From: Streptomyces sp. MMG1533 | GTDB taxonomy: Bacteria > Actinomycetota > Actinomycetes > Streptomycetales > Streptomycetaceae | Reading direction: 5' to 3' | Length of the DNA: 64,000 nt | NCBI RefSeq assembly: GCF_001279775.1 | Contig: NZ_LGDG01000041.1 | Coordinates: 124,001 to 188,000 of the forward strand | Part shown: positions 61,161-64,000 of the stretch, in pieces | How the letters are laid out: each line of letters starts with the position of its first letter | Position numbering within the stretch: position 1 is the first letter of the stretch | Program-made: the position numbers and the translations under genes | Notes under the pieces: generated by a model | Told to the model about the DNA's origin: nothing | The model's database searches: none | What the model saw: the letters and a program-made list of their open reading frames with translations, nothing else

Positions 61161-61709
61161 TCAGGCCGTCGGCCAGGCGTCCGCCAGCATCTTCCGGGTG
61201 TCCGCCAGCAGCTGCGGCAGCACCCGCGTGTGCCCGACGACCGGCATGAAGTTCGTGTCGCCGCCCCAGCGCGGGACGATGTGCTGGTGCAGGTGGGCCG
61301 CGATACCGGCGCCCGCCACGGACCCCTGGTTCATGCCGATGTTGAAGCCGTGGGCGCCGGACGCGCTGCGCAGGGCGGTCATCGCCTGCTTCGTCAGCGC
61401 GGCGAGCTCGACCGTCTCCGGCTCCGTCAGGTCCGTGTAGTCGGCCACATGACGGTAGGGCACGACCATCAGGTGGCCGCCGTTGTACGGGTACAGGTTG
61501 AGCACCGCGTAGACCTGCTCACCGCGCCGGACGATCAGCCCGTCCTCGTCGGACTTGGCCGGGATCGAGCAGAAGGGACAGCCGTCGTCGGCACCGGGGC
61601 CGGTCGGCTTGTTCTCGCCCTGGATGTACGCCATCCGATGGGGCGTCCACAGACGCTGGAACGCGTCCTGGGTCCCCACGCCCCACTGCTGCTCCGGCTC
61701 ACTCGTCAT
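61161..61709 (-). CDS. HIT-family nucleotide hydrolase/phosphorylase
   Basis: The 182-residue protein has the histidine triad HLHQHIVP with His139, His141 and His143, and a CPFC zinc-type pair at 44-47. The segment VLNLYPYNGGHLMVVPYRHVADYTDLT is typical of the family. In mycobacteria the orthologous gene sits between thrS and pgsA and has been reported as an Ap4A phosphorylase, which is a reasonable but untested guess here. The ATG at 61707-61709 was taken; an in-frame start 12 bases upstream would give four extra residues. Confidence 0.93.
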   Translation of the reverse strand: MTSEPEQQWGVGTQDAFQRLWTPHRMAYIQGENKPTGPGADDGCPFCSIPAKSDEDGLIVRRGEQVYAVLNLYPYNGGHLMVVPYRHVADYTDLTEPETVELAALTKQAMTALRSASGAHGFNIGMNQGSVAGAGIAAHLHQHIVPRWGGDTNFMPVVGHTRVLPQLLADTRKMLADAWPTA

Positions 61710-61787
61710 GCAGTGCAGCATATGACTTCGCCCGTTCGCGCCGTGTCGCCGGGTTGTGGGAAAAGCGTCCCGGGACAAGCTGGGCCG

Positions 61788-62456
61788 GTGGACGCTGAGC
61801 TGGACGACGACAGGCCCGAGGCCCGCTGGGATCGACGCACCGAGGTGCCGCTCGCCGTGGCCTCGCTGGTGTTCCTCGCCGCGTACGCGGTCCGCGTGCT
61901 CGTCCGCGACCTGCCCGACGATCTGCTCGACCTCTGCCTCGCGCTGAACCTGGCCGCCTGGGTCCTGTTCGGCATCGACTACGCGGTGCGCTGGCGGCTG
62001 AGCGGGCAGCGGCTGCGCTTCGTACGGACGCACCTGCTGGACACCGCGGTGCTGGTCCTGCCGCTGCTGCGGCCGCTGCGGATCGTCAAGATGTACGAGG
62101 CGGTGCAGCGCCGGCACGGACGGCCCCGGCTGGCACTGCACGCGCGCGTGATCGCCTACGCCGGGCTGTCGACCGTCCTCCTCGGCTTCAGCGGTGCCCT
62201 CGGCGTCTACCAGCAGGAGCACGCGGCACCGGACGCGACCATCCGGACCTTCGGTGACGCGGTGTGGTGGACCTGCTCCACCCTCGCCACCGTCGGCTAC
62301 GGCGACGTCGTCCCCGTCACTCCGGTCGGACGCCTGATCGCGGTCGGGGTGATGGCCATCGGCCTGGCCCTGCTCGGCACCGTGACCGGGACCTTCGCCT
62401 CGTGGCTGCTCCAGGTCTTCTCGCGGGAGGACGACGACAGGCCCCCGGGAAGCTGA
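61788..62456 (+). CDS. Potassium channel-like membrane protein
   Basis: The 222-residue protein has the selectivity filter TVGYGD at 168-173. It is set between a pore helix (TFGDAVWWTCSTLA) and a last membrane helix (about 183-208). Three or four membrane segments come before, at about 19-40, 47-67, 84-104 and 121-142. The segment LRPLRIVKMYEAVQRR is a positively charged S4-like piece, so this may be a small voltage-sensor-type or six-helix channel. The gene diverges from HIT over 78 bases and converges on thrS. GTG start. Confidence 0.9.
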   Translation: MDAELDDDRPEARWDRRTEVPLAVASLVFLAAYAVRVLVRDLPDDLLDLCLALNLAAWVLFGIDYAVRWRLSGQRLRFVRTHLLDTAVLVLPLLRPLRIVKMYEAVQRRHGRPRLALHARVIAYAGLSTVLLGFSGALGVYQQEHAAPDATIRTFGDAVWWTCSTLATVGYGDVVPVTPVGRLIAVGVMAIGLALLGTVTGTFASWLLQVFSREDDDRPPGS

Positions 62457-62475
62457 GCCTCCCGGGGGCCTGTCG
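62435..62475. terminator. Bidirectional terminator between the channel gene and thrS
   Basis: A perfect 16-bp stem (62435-62450 with 62460-62475) with a 9-base loop reaches from the last codons of the channel gene to 7 bases before the thrS stop. The left arm is therefore also coding sequence. Confidence 0.9.
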
Positions 62476-62481
62476 CAGGGA

Positions 62482-64000
62482 TCAGACCTGCGCCCGCTCC
62501 TCCACGACCTTCACGATCTTCGCGATGGCCTCGTCGAACGGGATGCCGTTCTCCTGCGAGCCGTCGCGGTAGCGGAAGGACACCGACCCGCCCGCCATGT
62601 CCTCGTCGCCCGCGATGACCATGAAGGGCACCTTCTGCTTCTGGGCGTTGCGGATCTTCTTCTGCATACGGTCGGAGGAGGAGTCCACCTCGACCCGCAG
62701 GCCCTTCTTCTTGGCCGCGGCGGCGAACTTCTCCAGGTACTCCACGTGCCCGTCGCCGATCGGGATGCCGACCGCCTGGACCGGGGCCAGCCACGCCGGG
62801 AAGGCGCCCGCGTAGTGCTCCAGGAGCACCGCGAAGAACCGCTCGATGGAACCGAAGAGCGCACGGTGGATCATGACCGGGCGCTGCTTGGAGCCGTCGG
62901 GGGACGTGTACTCCAGCTCGAACCGCTCCGGCAGGTTGAAGTCGAGCTGGATCGTCGACATCTGCCAGGTGCGGCCGATGGCGTCCTTGGTCTGGACGGA
63001 GATCTTCGGGCCGTAGAAGGCGGCGCCGCCCGGGTCCGGGACCAGGGGCAGGCCCTGCTTCTCGGCGACCTCGCGCAGCGTCTGAGTGGCCTCTTCCCAG
63101 ACCTCGTCGGAGCCGACGAACTTCTCCGGGTCCTTGGTCGACAGCTCCAGGTAGAAGTCGGTCAGACCGTAGTCACGCAGCAGGCCGAGGACGAAGGTGA
63201 GCGTCTTGTCGAGTTCCTCGGACATCTGCTCGCGCGTGCAGTAGATGTGCGCGTCGTCCTGGGTGAAGCCACGCGCGCGGGTCAGGCCGTGCACGACGCC
63301 CGACTTCTCGTACCGGTACACGGTCCCGAACTCGAAGAGGCGCAGCGGCAGTTCACGGTAGGAGCGGCCGCGCGCGTCGAAGATCAGGTTGTGCATCGGG
63401 CAGTTCATAGGCTTGAGGTAGTAGTCCACGCCCTCGTCGAGCTGCATGGGCGGGTACATGCCGTCGGCGTACCAGTCCAGGTGGCCCGAGGTCTCGAAGA
63501 GCTTCCCCTTCGTCGCGTGCGGGGTGTAGACGAACTCGTAGCCCTCCTCCTCGTGGCGACGGCGCGAGTAGTCCTCCATGACCCGGCGGATGATGCCGCC
63601 CTTGGGGTGGAAGACGGCGAGGCCGGAGCCGATCTGCTCGGGGATCGAGAACAGGTCGAGCTCGGAGCCCAGCTTGCGGTGGTCGCGCTTCTCCGCCTCG
63701 GCGAGGAAGTCGAGGTGCGCCTTCAGCTCGTCCTTGGTGGGCCAGGCGGTGCCGTAGATGCGCTGGAGCATCGGGTTCTTCTCGCTGCCGCGCCAGTAGG
63801 CGGCCGCGTTGCGCATCAGCTTGAACGCCGGGATGTTCCTGGTGGTGGGCAGGTGGGGACCGCGGCAGAGGTCCTTCCAGCACAGGTCACCGGTCTTGGC
63901 GTCGAGGTTGTCGTAGATCGTCAGCTCACCGGCGCCGACCTCGACGTCCGCGCCGTCGTCCGTGGAGGCCGAGCCCTTGATGCCGATCAGCTCCAGCTTG
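62482..64000 (-). CDS. thrS: Threonine--tRNA ligase, 5' end cut by the window edge
   Basis: The frame remains open to base 64000, so the start and the N-terminal TGS and editing-like domains lie beyond the window. The visible 505 codons begin with [13 protein letters not shown] and continue with [14 protein letters not shown], typical of the domain before the catalytic core. The class II core has the zinc-binding [11 protein letters not shown] and [17 protein letters not shown] with the motif 2 area, and [11 protein letters not shown]. The C-terminal anticodon domain ends in EERAQV. Thr-tRNA ligase is followed in this order by HIT and pgsA in other actinobacteria. Confidence 0.97.
   Translation of the reverse strand, partial: KLELIGIKGSASTDDGADVEVGAGELTIYDNLDAKTGDLCWKDLCRGPHLPTTRNIPAFKLMRNAAAYWRGSEKNPMLQRIYGTAWPTKDELKAHLDFLAEAEKRDHRKLGSELDLFSIPEQIGSGLAVFHPKGGIIRRVMEDYSRRRHEEEGYEFVYTPHATKGKLFETSGHLDWYADGMYPPMQLDEGVDYYLKPMNCPMHNLIFDARGRSYRELPLRLFEFGTVYRYEKSGVVHGLTRARGFTQDDAHIYCTREQMSEELDKTLTFVLGLLRDYGLTDFYLELSTKDPEKFVGSDEVWEEATQTLREVAEKQGLPLVPDPGGAAFYGPKISVQTKDAIGRTWQMSTIQLDFNLPERFELEYTSPDGSKQRPVMIHRALFGSIERFFAVLLEHYAGAFPAWLAPVQAVGIPIGDGHVEYLEKFAAAAKKKGLRVEVDSSSDRMQKKIRNAQKQKVPFMVIAGDEDMAGGSVSFRYRDGSQENGIPFDEAIAKIVKVVEERAQV

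Overview
The window is chromosomal DNA from a high-G+C actinomycete, almost certainly a Streptomyces. Codon third positions are overwhelmingly G or C, GTG starts are common, and the genes include the developmental regulator BldD and the Streptomyces-type integration host factor. From memory, the gene order matches the S. coelicolor core region from metK (near SCO1476) through bldD (SCO1489) and rel (SCO1513) to thrS. It is a conserved core region: I see no tRNA or rRNA gene, insertion sequence, prophage or CRISPR array. Nearly all housekeeping genes lie on the minus strand, and many overlap by the 4 bases ATGA or GTGA, which implies translational coupling.

Layout. 1-5000: a cut-off hypothetical gene (+), then metK, coaBC, rpoZ, gmk and mihF (-). 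5150-15110: the pyrimidine operon pyrR-pyrB-pyrC-(membrane protein)-carA-carB-pyrD-pyrF (-), with bldD diverging from it. 15900-18150: nusB, efp and a divergent M24 peptidase-like gene. 18240-25620: a P-loop protein, aroB/aroK/aroC, aroE, mltG and ruvX. 25615-29100: alaS and two small envelope-type proteins. 29100-29980: a decayed LuxR/AfsR-type ATPase gene and a 10-copy CCTGGT microsatellite. 29980-33000: rpsD, rarA and a VKOR-type redox protein. 33144-36677: a plus-strand cassette of ABC ATPase, permease, histidine kinase and response regulator. 36828-41180: hisS, an MBL-fold hydrolase, a membrane-anchored cyclophilin and a DUF349 protein. 41250-50550: rel, apt, secF, secD, yajC, ruvB, ruvA and ruvC. 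50750-56700: yebC, pdxT, pdxS, a LemA-like protein, pimA, patA and pgsA (phosphatidylinositol mannoside synthesis). 57000-64000: an EF-G-like GTPase, a large unknown membrane protein, a HIT protein, a potassium channel and the cut-off thrS.

The regions supply nucleotide precursors (pyr, gmk, apt), SAM, CoA, PLP and aromatic precursors, together with translation (alaS, hisS, thrS, efp, rpsD), stringent control (rel, rpoZ), secretion (secDF-yajC), recombination (ruvABC, rarA, ruvX, mihF) and envelope lipid synthesis.

The most notable non-gene signals are: a predicted PyrR-binding hairpin that would cover the pyrR ribosome binding site; an exact BldD box in front of bldD; four exact-length 15-bp tandem repeats in the gmk-rpoZ spacer; four roughly 23-bp tandem repeats upstream of the unknown membrane protein; a dispersed intergenic repeat present twice; and many long perfect hairpins at gene ends. 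The most notable protein oddities are an M24 peptidase homologue with three of its five metal ligands replaced, and an EF-G-like GTPase with no NKxD motif. I did not find a clearly new multi-gene system.
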